64,000 bases of DNA, from positions 46,107,098 through 46,171,097 of the forward strand of contig CM043962.1 of NCBI GenBank assembly GCA_014529385.2, in the 5' to 3' direction. How positions within the stretch are numbered: position 1 is the first letter of the stretch; every line of letters starts with the position of its first letter. The notes below the pieces were generated by a model, which was not told the origin of the DNA, did no database searches, and saw only the letters and a list, made by a program, of their open reading frames with translations. Position numbers and translations under genes: made by a program. Source of the stretch: Adiantum capillus-veneris. Its lineage: Eukaryota; Streptophyta; Polypodiopsida; Polypodiales; Pteridaceae. This document shows positions 33,365-46,704 of the stretch, one piece after another.

Positions 33365-35353
33365 GGATGAGTTTTTTAATTTCACATTTCATTTCATAGC
33401 CTCACATGGTTTTCTTACATTCTATAACTTAATTCTAGTCAATATTCAAGAAAGTCTCTTTTATTAAGCGGCCGTTGATTGAGTTTCCTTCCCACAAAGA
33501 AGAGAACCAAAAATACTATCATAAATTTAAAATTTGCAGGATTTTTGAACTATTTTCTCACATATTTCACCAGTTTTTCTTCCCTTTACCATGGTTTGCA
33601 ACCAGGTAGTTTCCATTTTCAATCAGCTCAAGGCTAAGCTGAGGCAATCCTTTCTTGAACATTGATTCTACTTAAACTCAACCTAATGATTTTATCATGT
33701 TCTAATTATTTTAAAAAGCCACCGTGATTATTTCACTTGTTAAAATAGTAAAAGGATCTTTTTATTTCACCTTTTATTTCACATCCTATCATCTCTTGAC
33801 TTTTCTTGCATTCTATTATTTTAGAATGTTAAAATGAAGCTTCAACTTGCATAATTCTAGTAAATATATTCTATTGATACACACACACACATATTAATGA
33901 GTTCTTTCTGGCCTGCTAAAGATTTTAGTATCTTTTTTTCTTCATAGTGAACCGGGAGGCCAGGCCTTGCCAAGGCCCGACCTACTATCGCAAGGTGAAG
34001 CTTTGGTCACGGATTTTGATTTGTAAAGAATCATTTCATTTAAAGACCACAAATATTCATTTTATTAAAAAAAATTATTATTTTCTAACCTTTTGGACTT
34101 CTTATGGCTGAATAATGGTAAAGCCGTAGGCAAGTCTAAAAAGACTCCATTATTAAGTCCAAAGCTCCCGAGGTGTGCACCATATCCCACATAGTGGGCT
34201 CAACAAAATCAATAATCGATCCCAGTTCCACTTACCCTAATATAATTAACAACATCAACCATTTATAGGCTACTTAAGGACCTCTCTTCTTAAGCAAGAA
34301 AAGAGAAACCAAATGCTCTGAGAGAAATGTAATGGAATTGGTCTGTTAACTTATCAGTAGTGGAAATTAACGAGAGTACTTTAGAGAAATTACTTTGTGA
34401 GCATAGCGAGTGAACATAATTGAAGGTAACAACATAGGCATAGCAATTAGTTAACTTGGTATGATCAATACTTTCGCAAGAGAGATAATTTAGAGAACAT
34501 GACAACAGTTGAGGACCGGATTTATGTGGGCCGGTCCCCCCTCCAATAGGCATTTGTATTATGATTTCTCCCATTAAGAAAGACTTGTTACAATACAGTC
34601 TTTGTGTTCCTCGTGACCTAGGTGATGCAATGAATATGGAAAGCTTCATGCATCACAAGCATAACATAAACTTTGAAGAAAGCTTTAACTATCCCAAGCC
34701 TCAGTCCCAAGACCTCAAACACCTTCGAAAGTGGAGAGAGCTAGCAGGGAATGAGGGTAGGGAAGAGGAAGAAGAAACATTTCATAGGATAAAGAATTAG
34801 CTCCTCACTTATCATAACTCTTCTTGCTAGCATACATAATAGCATAGTAATGAAGATGGAGAAGATGGCAAGATTAATCATTGAATCATGGCTCTTGCTT
34901 GGATTTGTAATCCATAGCCAAGAGTGTTGGTGTAGGCTCTCAACATCTGCTTTCTTGGAGAAGGAGAGGAAGCTCTTGCACTTTGCACATTGCATAATGA
35001 GAGTGTGTGTGAGTGTGTGTGGGAGAGTATACCACCTAAGCAACCCCCTAGCTTTCTTTGGTTGACCTCCCCTTGTAGTTCATGCTTGAACCTCATTGGA
35101 CCTCTCCTGGCCTAGCCAATCACAAGCATGAGGCATTACAAGCAACAAGGGTGGGTAAGTGTCCCCTTTTTCCCTTTGAGAGAGAGGACTTGATAAATGC
35201 AAAGACAATTAATTAAATATCCTAAATTATCATTGGACCCCTTCGGTGGCCAACCATTAGACTTCAGGCACACCATGAGGGCAACATGAGGAGGAACTTG
35301 ACAAGTGTCCCCTTTTCTTTCTTTGTACTAGGCATGCCTTGTGTGAGTGTGAG
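32646..35353. other. Intergenic AT-rich DNA without recognised gene
   Basis: Holds a (CA)n(TA)n tract at about 33319-33364. A roughly 70-bp direct repeat lies at 33264-33335 and 33819-33890; each copy ends in a CA tract and shares CTTGCATAATTCTAGT. A GT-rich patch lies near 35005-35025. No protein family was recognised on either strand. Confidence 0.5.
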
Positions 35354-35873
35354 TGTGTTCTCTCTTATCCCCTCTCATGTAGGTCTCGCCCCCTCCTTGT
35401 AGGGATTATATATTTGACTTTTGACACCTCAAGACCCTCAAGCCTAGGCCCAGTTTCCACCACAAGCTTGGACCTTAAGCACTTCAAGCTTGGACTGGGT
35501 TCTCACCTCAAGTACAGCCCTAGCATCTCAAGCATGTCAAGCACCTCAAGCATCTCAGTCATCAAGCACCTCAAGCTTGGGCCGGGTTGCCACCTCAAGC
35601 TCAGCCCTAGCTTACCTAAGGTCAAAGGACTTTTACACTAACTATTGGAGATCTTCAATGAAGCTAACCCTAAGGTCTTAGGATCCATTGGTTAGCTTTT
35701 CTCTTTGATAGACCATCTCTCATTTGGGCCCCTTCATTGACCCCGTGTTGAGATAGATCTATAAGCACATGTCTATAGCTTAGCACTTGTTCTCCCATTT
35801 ATTCTCTCATGTTAAGTGATCAGTTTAATATGAGAAAATCATTTGGGTTGGTTAGATATTAGATTTTATGACA
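35354..35873 (-). repeat. Probable 3' LTR of Gypsy copy A
   Basis: On the minus strand it begins TGTCATAAAATC after a purine-rich tract (AAGAGAGAGG) and ends in CA near 35354. The left limit equals the limit of similarity with copy B. It contains many CTCAAGC-type short repeats. Confidence 0.6.
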
Positions 35874-38654
35874 TTACCTCTCTCTTGAAATCATAGTCGT
35901 CCTCCACTATGAGGTAGAAGAGCTAAATCCTTAGTCATCAGTCAATCTTACTTAGCGGGTAGAGGATCCCTTTTTACACTACGACATCTTTCCAAGATGG
36001 ACGACTAACCCATTTGGTGCTTGGGAGACATAGCTTCCGCAAGAATGTCTGCTCTTTACTCCATTTCATTCTCCCAAAGTAGAGTGACAAATTCTATTTG
36101 GTGTTTGAGAGACTCGTCATCATAAACATGATTCTAAGCATGCATACTATTTAAATTTGTGCACAATTAAAAAGAGAACTAGTCTTATAAGATAAAATCA
36201 TGGGTCATTTAAAAGAAATTTATACATTTTCTTACTCTAATGTAGTATGTAAGCATTAACAAGGTCCATACCATCCTTAACATGTATTTCTTGCATCTAT
36301 CTAGCATCTTCAAAAGGATAAATTTTGAACTTAATAAGATACCATCGGATAACCGTACCATGTCGTAGTACCTTGTCTTCATGCCAAAGGATAGCTTCAG
36401 GTTCTAACACCTCTTCTTGGTCTTCAACTTCCGGTGGGTCTTCAATAATTGGTTCACTTGGTGGGTCTCCTTTGTAGGGCTTAAGCAATCTCACATGAAA
36501 AGCATTGTGTATGAGCCAATGGTTGGGAAACTTGATTTGGTAAGCCGTCTCATTGATGGGCTTCAAGGTTTGGAAAGGACCATAGTATCTTTTTGCTAGC
36601 TTAGCATAATACTTTTGACGGCCCATAGTATTTTTGCCCGTTCTTTGCCTTGATCGAGCCTTAGGACACTTGAGTAAGACCCAATCATTTTCTTTGAACA
36701 TTAAGGCCCTTCTGTGCTTGTCAACAGCACAGCATCTTTTTTCCTTTATTGAGAGATGGATATAGCCTCCTTAATCTTTTGAAACGATTCTTGTAGGTCA
36801 CGGCTATACTCATCGGCGGCGAAGATCTTCCCATGTACTTTGAGTAGCAAGGGACTTTTAGGTCTTACCTCAATGATCTTAAAAGGTGCTTTTCTCGTAG
36901 AAGTATGTACAATACTATTGTAGGCATACTCGACAAGACGTAAATACTTTTCCCATTGTGAGTGCTAATCTATTTTGGTAACACAAGTCATGACTGGATC
37001 GAGTATCGTAAGATTGACTATCTCACTTTGGCCATCCGTTTGTGGGTGATAGGCCGAAGAGAAATTCAATCTTGTTCCTAGATTTTCAAACATACCTTTC
37101 CAAAAATTACCGGTCATTCTAGGATCTCTAATTGACACAATGGATGTCGGTAATCCATGGTGTTTGAAAATCTGGGATATGAAGAGAGTTGCCATTTGGT
37201 GTTCCCTAATGGTCTTTTTGACAGGAATAAAGTGTGCTTGTTTGCTAAACATGTCAACTATTGTCCATATTCCCGTATTCCCTTGGATAGACTTGGGTAA
37301 TCCAAAGATGAAATCCATGGATATACTCTTCCATGGTGAATTTGGGATAGGCAATGTCTGGAGTAATCCAGGTTGCTTTCCTCTATCATACTTGGCCTTT
37401 TGGCATACTACACATTTTGCAACATACTCTTGTATGTCCACTTTCATGGTAGGCCAATAGAAATATGTATCTACTCCTCAAGAGTAGGTTGAATACCTCT
37501 ATGCCCCGCATCGGGAGGAGCATGGGATTCATACATAACTTTCTCCACGAATGGAATAGGTAACACATAGCCTATTTCCGTGGACAAGATAACCATCCTG
37601 CAAGGTGAATGGTTCCTCTTTCTTCCCCAAAGCAAGGGTTGACATTATGTCCCTAAAGTCAGGGTCAACAGAATACTCATCTATCATAGAGGATAGATCA
37701 TTGTGAGTAGCTATAGACACCGCATTAACTTTTGGTCGTCGTGAAACTGCATCGGCCACTTGATTCTGCTACCAGCAATGTGAGCAATATGGAAATTAAA
37801 TTGCAAAAGAAAATTTGCCCACCTCATTTGCTTGTTGAAAAGCTTGTTTTGGGTCATGAAATACTTGAGACTTTGGTGGTCGGTTTGTAGGATAAATGGA
37901 GTCCCCAATAGGTATTGCTTCCATGTGTCTAGGGCATGTAGAACAGCTAAAAGCTCTTTCTCATAAATGCTCAAGACTCATTCATCCGTATTGAGCCTTC
38001 GGCTCTCATATGTTATGGCATGCCCTTCTTGAAGCAAAACTGCTCCAAGGGAATCACCACAAGCATCACATCGGACCTCAAATGGCTTTGAGAGATCCGG
38101 AAGCATGAGGAATAGTTAGGAATTAAGCTTCTCCTTGAGCTTATCAAAAGCATTTTTCTCCTTAGCAGTCCATACAACTTAATGTTTTTCTTAGTTAAGT
38201 CATGTAGTGGTCCTGCTATTTGAGAGAATTTTGCTATGAAGCGTCTATAGTATGTGCACATACCAATAAAGCTTCTTAGCTCATGTAGATTCCTTGGATT
38301 AGGCCATGCTTTTATTACCTCTAACTTTGATGGATCCATACAGATGCCATCTTGAGAGATAATATGACCTAAGTATTGAATCTCCTGAAGGAAAAATTCA
38401 CTTTTCTTTTGGTTGAGAAAAAGCTTATTCTCCCTCAATGCATGAAAAATCACTTGGAGATGTTGCTTATGTTCCTCCAAAGACTTGGAGTAGATGATGA
38501 TATCATCAAAGAAAACTCCAGTGAATTTACAATAAGGTCTAAATATTTTCTCCATTGGACGATTGAACGTAGCTGGTGCATTAGTCAAGCCAAAAGGCAT
38601 GACTAGATATTCATAAAGACCAAACGTTGTGCGAAACACGGTCTTTAGGATATC
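35354..38654 (-). mobile_element. Gypsy chromovirus (fossil), copy A, 5'-truncated
   Basis: Read on the minus strand, the parts are RT (about 38654-38013, with YLVMPFGLTNAPATF and FFDDIIIYSKS), RNase H (about 37974-37711) and integrase with the PLPIPNSPWKSISMDFIFGL start (about 37560-36965). The C terminus has a chromodomain-like end (36701-36297, FHVRLLKPYKG then YLIKFK). A probable 3' LTR follows at 35354-35873. Gag and protease are missing. The RT homology stops abruptly at 38654, where the next element begins. Broken, with about half a dozen or more breaks. Related copy B lies at 52055-55181. Confidence 0.85.
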
Positions 38655-39573
38655 TGTTAGAAGTTGGACACACCCTACGGAAAATGACTGCTCGGTAGAT
38701 TATTATTTTTTGTAATTATTCATTTATTGCGACATTTCACTTTGTAAATATTGGGGCTTACAGAAGTTTCCAGCTTGTATCCCAGTTTTGACACTTAGAT
38801 GAGTAGATGGTTAAATTGGAACATTAGGGTTTGAGAAATGTAAGGTATTTATACCACTTTTTGACCTTAATGAAAAACCTTTTGTCATTTTAAAAAGTTT
38901 TGAAGTCTGTGAGTGAGTGTACTATGTACGAGAGAGAGTGAGAGCTTCAACTTGATGCTACGCGCGCACCGATGGTCGGAATCGAGTGTAGAGAAGTGCA
39001 GCGTGTTGCCCCCGACGAGAGCTACGCACCAATACCTACATTGCGCATGTACGGTCCAGTTTTGCGAGCTCCATCTACGAGCTTCATCTGGTGATTCGGT
39101 GAGCATACGTTATCCGATTTTGCATTGCAGCATATCCACGCGTTCGCATTGAGTAGAGCTACACATTAGGCACTTTAGTTTTCGGAAACAACGACCTGCA
39201 AATTTTGGCCATACATCCTACGTGATTTTGCACCAGGTGTTTTGGGTTGGGATTTTGGTTCATAGACCTTAGGGAGAGTGACCTACTGGTGTTAGTAGGG
39301 TATCCTTTGCGTTCTGTGGCGTTTCGAGATTGTTTGATGGGTATTCGTCTCTAGAAAGCGTTGTAGGAAGTTTCCTCTTATGCACTCTTGAAGGCTGTAG
39401 CTTAGACATTGGGTAGAGACCTCTGTAGGAATTAGTTAGGAGTCGGTCGGGTGTAGGTTGACACCTTATGCTTGCGTCCACGTGCCTGCGGGTCGAGCTT
39501 CGTCCTTAGCTGACAAATCTTGTTAGGTGAGTTCTCGCTATGCTGACGTTCGTCGCGGCGTATCCGTCCAACA
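38655..39573 (+). repeat. Probable left LTR of the 38.7-48 kb Gypsy
   Basis: Starts TGTTAGAAGTTGG exactly where the RT homology of Gypsy copy A stops, and ends ACA just before the primer site. About 919 bp. No second LTR was found to confirm it. Confidence 0.5.
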
Positions 39574-39592
39574 TTAGCGCCGCTGCCGGGAC
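39574..39592 (+). promoter_or_regulatory. Primer binding site, Athila/Tat-like
   Basis: TTAGCGCCGCTGCCGGGAC resembles the TTGGCGCCGTTGCCGGGGA string of plant Athila/Tat elements. The same arrangement is at 61466-61484, and both are followed by AACCTTAGGT. Confidence 0.75.
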
Positions 39593-40092
39593 GAAAACCT
39601 TAGGTAGGTGACTGAGACTATTCCTTGAGGATAGGGATTCTTTGGCTTTCAAAGACTCTGGTTTTACATTTAAATAGGATCAGAGGGTGGAGGACTCTCT
39701 AGGTCTTAGAGGGAGTCTAGGGAGCGTGTGTCTGGCCTAGATCCTTTGAGTTAGGTAGATTTAGGTAGACTTAGGTAGTTTTTAATTGAGTTGTGTTGTA
39801 AAGAGTAGGAGTTGGGAGAGCTTGAGAGTCCAGAGAGGCCAGAAAGCAACCAAAACACCATTATCACCATTTCACATGAGGAGTAGGAGTAGGGTAAGTA
39901 GGACATCATGATTCAGGATCTAGAGTACTTCATGCATGTATACTTGCTTGTTAGATTCATCACAAGGTTGTAAAAGATGCAAAAGTGTGTTTGAAAGCTG
40001 AAGTGAAGTCCAAAAGTTACTGTGAGTGTTTCTGATAGAGCTGCAGAACATCAGGAGCATTTTTGTCAGGAAAATTTTAATTTTAAGCCAGG

Positions 40093-40973
40093 AGACATCC
40101 TATGCGTAGGATGTCTACATGTTAATCTGGTGGGAATTTTGGAATTTTGAGTTGACCAGTGTGTCCAGAAGGTGGGTTTTACCCTATTTTCATCTGGAAA
40201 GTGGAAATTTGACCATATCTTGAGAGGATAAGGCCAGATAGACAGAAATTACCAAACATCCTATCCAAATTGTGCCAAGGCATTATTTTAAGACCAAAAC
40301 CATAGGATGGCTGCATGAGCATGATCTGCATGATATATTGAGTGATTGAGAGAGGTTTCACCTTGTTTGGGTGAGAAAATTGGGTTCTAAGCAGACTTCA
40401 GCACTTTTGACTGAAAAAAGCTAGAACAGCTAAAATTGGGGACTTTGGAAATCCAAACCAAAATCTAAACATACCACTGGGTTGCTGACATCAAGGGAAA
40501 GCTATGGGTCAAGTCTGGGGTCAAACAAACCAAAAAGACATCCTACGCGTAGGATGTCATCTGTGTAATTTTGCACTCCAAACTCAGTTTTGAGCATATC
40601 AAAGTGATCGGCACCTCAAGAGGAGTCTGTATTGAGCATTTGAATCCATTCTAAGCAAAAAGACATGCTACGCGTAGAATGACTAAAGCAAGAAATTGAA
40701 GCCAGATACTGATTGTAGGCATAGCAAGGTGTAGTATAGCCTGAGGCAATAGCTCGAGGCAAGCCTCCTAGTCAATTTTGGTCCAAATTGGAGTTGATTA
40801 GACTGATCAAGACCAACATCAGGCTATCGGAACAGATTTCTGATCCATTGCCCAGCTTATAGGTGTCCAAATCAAAAAGTAAAAACAGTTGTGGACTCAG
40901 GACATCAACGGGAATCCATAGTGCAAAAATCCAGGCAAAACAAAGCAGGAGACATCCTAATTGTAGGATGTCT
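40093..40973. repeat. Four copies of a 22-24-bp palindrome in the Gypsy leader
   Basis: Copies at 40093-40116, 40536-40559, 40661-40684 and 40950-40973. The core is GACATCCTACG followed by its reverse complement, perfect in copy 2 (40537-40558). Copies 1 and 4 keep both 10-base arms and change only the centre. Copy 3 is degenerate. Spacing is irregular (443, 125 and 289 bp). Confidence 0.95.
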
Positions 40974-41399
40974 ACTGGGGCTTAGTGAAGAGAAAATCTG
41001 ACTGAGCTTATACAGTGAGGTTCTATTTGACTTAAGGGTTCCAAAACTTCTTTCAGAAGTGAATTTGGACTTGGTTTGACCTTTTGACGGAGCAAAGACT
41101 GAGTTAATACTTTTCAGGTAAATTGACCAACATCCGAGGGAATTACAGTTCCAGATTAGTAGACCTAATCCATAACATCAGCAGTGTATAAAATACAGTA
41201 GTGGTTGAGGTTAACTCTCTAGTTATACCAATCATTACTAAGATCACCTCTAGACGTTGAATGCTTTGATTCAATTGCCGAAATTAAATGCTTGTGTACA
41301 AGTATATTCAGCAGCAGCAAAGCAAGAAGTTGTGCGGAAACTGATCCTTTGCCAGGTGAGTGGTTGGATTTGTGATAAATTGCATTGCTAAGTTTTATG

Positions 41400-42780
41400 A
41401 ATTTAAGATCAGGAAGACACATTTTTAGAGACCAAAAGGTGGCAGGTGACCAAGGTAGCTTAGTGTACATCGAGGAGAGTGTATTTCAGGCAAGGCTAGA
41501 TCCACTAGCACCGATTATTGAGGAGGGTAGTGATACCGACACTTCATCAGACAAATCCTTCTTCATGATGGGTAGTCAACAGCCAGGAGGTTTCACCTAT
41601 GACGAACAATGCAAGGAGAAAGCACCTCCCTAAATTCTTTGAATGATTCCAAGTTCACTGTAATCTTCTTAGAAGGAACAAACTCGAGGGGAGCCCTAGT
41701 TTATTCTGACTATCGAGGACGTAAGTGTATTTGTATTGAAGAAAGGCCGGCACAGAGACTGGAGATAATTTGAGTCTATGATGATGGAGATAGATTCCGA
41801 GACGAAAAGGGAAACCACTATCTGATAGTTAGTAACCGTGAGGATTATCGACAGGTATGGAGATAATGTGGCGAAGGGGAAAGTGGTTTCAAAAACTCAA
41901 GAACCACCTCCAAACATTGATCGACCAGGAGCAATTTTTATGTATGACAAGAAAACAACCAGGGTTTCAACTTATAATGAGAATGTGTGAATCTACAAGC
42001 ATGAGAGCGAGGGAATAGTCTCTTACTTTCGTTGCAAAGAACCATACCCAAACGAGTTAAGAAAAGACAAGGTTCTTTACTTATTCTCTTATGAAATTGC
42101 TATGGGGAAGGATATCGTTTTTGTTGATAGGTACGGATGAGAATACCAACGTATTCTCCCAGAGGAAGTAGAAACGACAACAGTTCCAGGAGTATCAACA
42201 TATACCCCCGATGAAGTGCCAAGAGCCACCTACACCCTTAGCAAGTCGACTAATCCCTTTTCAGAGGATTATGATGCGACCTCACATTCTACCCGCGACC
42301 GTAGACATTCAACAACCAAAACCAACCAGCAACCCAGCCATCATTGCAGGCATGGCTTCGACAGACTGCAACATTAGAACAAGACCAAAATCGAGATGGT
42401 TATCAAACTGCACGAGGGCTAAGGGATTTACAAGAACCACCAATCTATTCACGGTATCAAGGAGAGAGTAAGCCAAAGACTCAAGGGTCAACAAAGCCTA
42501 GAAGACCACCCATCGAATGAGTTCAAAGAGATGAACCATCTCTTGCAAGAACTGTTAGAAATTATGGCTTAGGAGCACCATTGGGAGAGGAACCAACTTA
42601 CTACAGAAGACCAGAGGAGGTATATCGATTAGGATGTGGAGATCCAATGATGAGATTTGTAGACCATCGTAGAATTAGACCTTCTCAAGTGCAAAAATGG
42701 GTAAACAAGAAATACACTGGAAACAAAGATCCGAGAGATCATGTAGCAGCCTTTGTGCGTGTAACTCCTCTGAGCATCTG
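41400..42780 (+). pseudogene. Gypsy gag-like part
   Basis: Fragments include GSDTDTSSDKSFFMMGSQQP (41528 on) and VQKWVNKKYTGNKDPRDHV near 42690-42755, the latter like the plant gag motif YxGxxDPxxH. Part of a broken element. Confidence 0.55.
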
Positions 42781-43379
42781 GAGGTAAATAACGATACAGA
42801 TAATGAGTGTTCAGACAACTCAAGTGAGCGTGGGGAGAAAACAGAGAATATTAAGTTTTACAATTTTGCTAATCAACACCCTAGACGCCAAGAATGCTAT
42901 AGGAGAAAACGAGCAGAAAACAAAGCGAGAGAGAACCTGATGCCCAGGATAAAAGATAAAACTCACTATCTAATGCTTGTCAAAGCAGAGGATTGTGTAA
43001 AAGATCAAATATTAGGAGAATTCTCAAAAGTTCAAATGGAAGGAACGCGAGAGGAAATAAGACAAGTACGGAAAGCTAAAACCGAAACAAAATCACAAAA
43101 ATCAAAAAAATCAAAAAAAGAAACAACAAAAGACCAAGAGTGGACCAAACTGGAGCGTAAACAGAAATACCAAGAACTAAAACGGTCTTTACGAGAGGTA
43201 TGGACTACTGAGGGAGATAGTGATGGTAAGGGGGAGTCAGAAAAAGGAAACATGAATGTACCATCCCACTATCGGAAATTCACCATCCAGGATAGAAAAA
43301 TCATAATGACACCACCAGTCAGGGAAACAACAAACCAAGAATCTTACGATGGGCCAGAAAATGCAAAAAAGATAGACCT

Positions 43380-44529
43380 CGTTGAACCAGGTGAAAAGCC
43401 TCAGCCGATCTATATAGCAACCGATTTAGAGCCTGAAGAAGAAGAACTGCTAACACAACTTCTCAAGAAGTATAAAGATGTTTTTGCATGGTCCTACAAA
43501 GACCTCAAAGGAGTTGATCCATCGATATGTCAACATACAATTCCTTTGAAATCAGATGCAAAACCTAGCAAACAGCATCCTTATACATATAATGACACAT
43601 TTGCTAAACGAATCAAAGAGGATATTAACAAGCTGATGGATGTTGAATTCATCTATGAAATCGAACATACAGATTGGGTGTCACCCATTGTGGTAGTCCC
43701 CAAAAAGAACGGAAAATTGTGAGTATGTGTAAACCTCAAGAAGGTAAATGCAGCCACCATTATCCCTTGCCGATCACAGAACATGTACTTGAGAGGGTGG
43801 CCGGGAAACGGGCTTATTCCTTTCTAGATGGGTTTTCAGGATACAACCAACTGGCAATTGCAATAGAGGATCAACACAAAACAGCGTTTGCCACAGAATG
43901 GGGAATATATGCGTATCGAGTTATGCCTTTTGGCTTAACTAATGCCCCAGCTACCTTTCAGAGGTTAATGACGCACGCGTTCAAAGAAACGGGCTTATTC
44001 CTTTCTAGATGGGTTTTCAGGATACAACCAACTGGCAATTGCAATAGAGGATCAACACAAAACAGCGTTTGCCACAGAATGGGGAATATATGCATATCGA
44101 GTTATGCCTTTTGGCTTAACTAATGCCCCAGCTACCTTTCAGAGGTTAATGACGCACGCGTTCAAAGAATACCTGGGAATATTCTTAGAAATATACATGG
44201 ATGATCTTTGTGTACACTCTCTTCTACGAGAGGAACATATTGACCATTTGCAAAAGGTATTTGAAAAATGCAGAACATATCGAATCTTTCTTAGCCCGGA
44301 AAAGTGTATTTTTATGGTTAGGCAACGCCGCATCTTAGGACACATTGTCTCAAGAAATGGCATAACCACTGACCTAGACAAAATCAAAGTCATAGTAGAC
44401 CTGCCCAGGCCTACTAATGCGAAACAAGTGCAATCCTTCATGGGACACTGCGGGTATTATCAAAGATTCATATATATGTATGCAGTCATCGCACAACCTC
44501 TGTATCGTTTGTTAGCCAATTTTGACTAG
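43380..44529 (+). pseudogene. Gypsy reverse transcriptase part
   Basis: Shows YKDVFAWSYKDLKGVDPSIC, DWVSPIVVVPKKNGKL, SFLDGFSGYNQLAIA, YRVMPFGLTNAPATF, the YMDDLCVHS active site, and the LGHIVSRNGI thumb region. Part of a broken element. Confidence 0.9.
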
Positions 44530-44579
44530 ACTGAGGAGTGTGAAACTTCATTCCAAAAGCTGAAGGAAAACCTTGTATC

Positions 44580-45010
44580 AGCACCTGTTCTTAAAGCACC
44601 GGATTGGGAAAAGATATTCCATGTTCACATTGATGCATCTGCAATCGGGAGTATTCTGGCTCAACCTGGAGATGGAACAATGGATTTTTCATTTTGTTAT
44701 GTAAGCCGATAGTTAAATAGTGCGGAAAAGAAGTACAAAACCACCAAAAGAGAGAGGTTAGGAATGATTTATGATGTAATTTTTTTTTGGCATTATTTGC
44801 TCGCAAACAAATTTGTGTTCTTCACAGATCATCAAGCTCTTTTATATTATCTGGTAAATAAACCATGCAATACAGGGAGAATTGTACGCTGGTTTATTAT
44901 ATTGCTAGAGTTTGATTTCACATTGGTAGTCAAAAAGGGTAAAACTCATCTACAGGCGGATCATCTTTCAAGGCTACACAACGGGGAAGCTCCTGAAGGA
45001 GTAGATGATG
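44580..45010 (+). pseudogene. Gypsy RNase H part
   Basis: Shows FHVHIDASAIGSILAQ, YKTTKRERLGMIYDVI, FFTDHQALLYYL and a closing ADHLSRL. Part of a broken element. Confidence 0.85.
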
Positions 45011-45149
45011 ACATACCAGATGCTTATCTTTTCAATATTGAAATGATACCCAAATGGTCTCAGGAAATTGTTAGCATTCTTTACTTTGGAGGTAGGTTTG
45101 ATAACATGGAAGACAGATCTTAACAACAAACAATTCGACAAACAAAAAA

Positions 45150-46668
45150 CTTCCAGTTGATTGCAGGACGGCTGCATCATCTAGGATCGGACCAAATTCT
45201 ACGATTATGTATAAATCCGGAGGAATTCGAGTGTTATCTTGAAGAAGCTTATGTCCAGGATTGTGTATTTCATTGTTCAACAATGAAAACACACCAGAGA
45301 CTGAAACAATTAGGGGTTTATTGGCCAACTACGTACGCGGACACACATGCTTATGTTAACAATTGTACTATATGTAGTGCCAAACGACCAGTGGATCACG
45401 CGAAATTGTTTCAGGTAAACATTGCACCTGCATGGAGTCAATATATCATTGATTTCTTAACCACACGGACGTTTCCTGAAAACATAACAAGAGCACGGAA
45501 AAGGGCTATAGAGCTGGAGGCTAGTGACTTTCGGTTAATTGGGAACCAACTCTATAAGCGAGAAAAGGACAATCAACTTAGAATCTGTGCAGGTGAAAGT
45601 GAATACCTAGTGATTCTAGAACACGCACATGACAGAATAAGTGGATGCCATTTTTCAAGTGATAAGACGGTAAAAATTGTCTTAACCGTAGGAATTTGCT
45701 GGCCTACATTGCATATGGATGCTGAAGAGTTTGTAAAGTGTTGTGACGCATGTCAGCGCACCAAGGTGCCGATAAAGAGAGATGAGATTCCACTACGGCC
45801 AATGATGGGAGCAAGGGAATTTGCAAAATGGGGCATTGATTTTGTGGGACCTATTTCACCCCCTGCATATCGCACCCCATAGACAATATATCATTGTGGC
45901 TATGGACTATCTCACGAAATGGGCAAAAGCCAAGGCAACACAAAAAGCAAATGCACGAACCACTGCACAATTTTTGTATGAGAATGTTTTTGTATGATAC
46001 GGTTTACCAATAGAAATTGTCAGTGTGATCGAGGAATACATTTTCTTAATGAAGTCATTGAATATCTACTACATATAAAATCTGCTCCATATCATCCACA
46101 GGCAAATGGACAAGCTGAGGCCACAAATAAAAAACTATGCACGGTTCTCACTAAACTTGTATCAGAGTCAAGAACAGACTGGAATCAGTAGCTACAGTCA
46201 ACACTATGGGCATACAGGGTAGCTTACAAAACATCGATAGGAACGACACCGTACAACATGGTGTTTGGCCTAAATGCTATATTACCCATAGATTTTTTAA
46301 TCCCAACTCTACGAGTAGCAAAATGCTTTGAATGGACAAGGCATGAGCTCTCTTCAAGAATAGATGATCTTGAAAAGCTAGACGAACTTCGCGTGAGAGC
46401 TGTAGCTTCGATCTATGCTAAAAAGAGAAGACAAAAGGAGTTTTTTGACAAGCATGTGCGCACGAAAGAGTTCAAAACAGGTGATTATGTACTTGTTTAT
46501 ACATTGAAGCAACATGCCAAGAAACTTAAAAAGCAAGGAATGGGACCCTTTGTGATTAGTGACCTATCACAAAGCGGAGCTGTCAAGCTTGCTACATTAG
46601 CAAGTGAAGAAATGCCAAATTGGATTAGTGGGTGTCGATTAAAGAAATATCATTTACCACTAACATAG
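45150..46668 (+). pseudogene. Gypsy integrase part with two HHCC-type zinc segments
   Basis: A first segment (about 45230-45390) has H-x-H spacing and CTIC after YWPTTYADTHAYVNN. A second, canonical one (about 45610-45770) has HAHDRISGCHF, then WPTLHMDAEEFVKCCDACQRTK. The core follows with KWGIDFVGPISPP and YHPQANGQAEATNK, then a C-terminal region FDKHVRTKEFKTGDYVLVYT. Part of a broken element. Confidence 0.8.
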
Positions 46669-46704
46669 GATATGCTTCAACAAATACATTAATAAAAACA
46701 AAGA

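Noticed and set aside
40093-40973. CRISPR-like array
   Set aside because: The palindromes are too few and irregularly spaced (125-443 bp), and they lie in a retroelement leader of a eukaryote.
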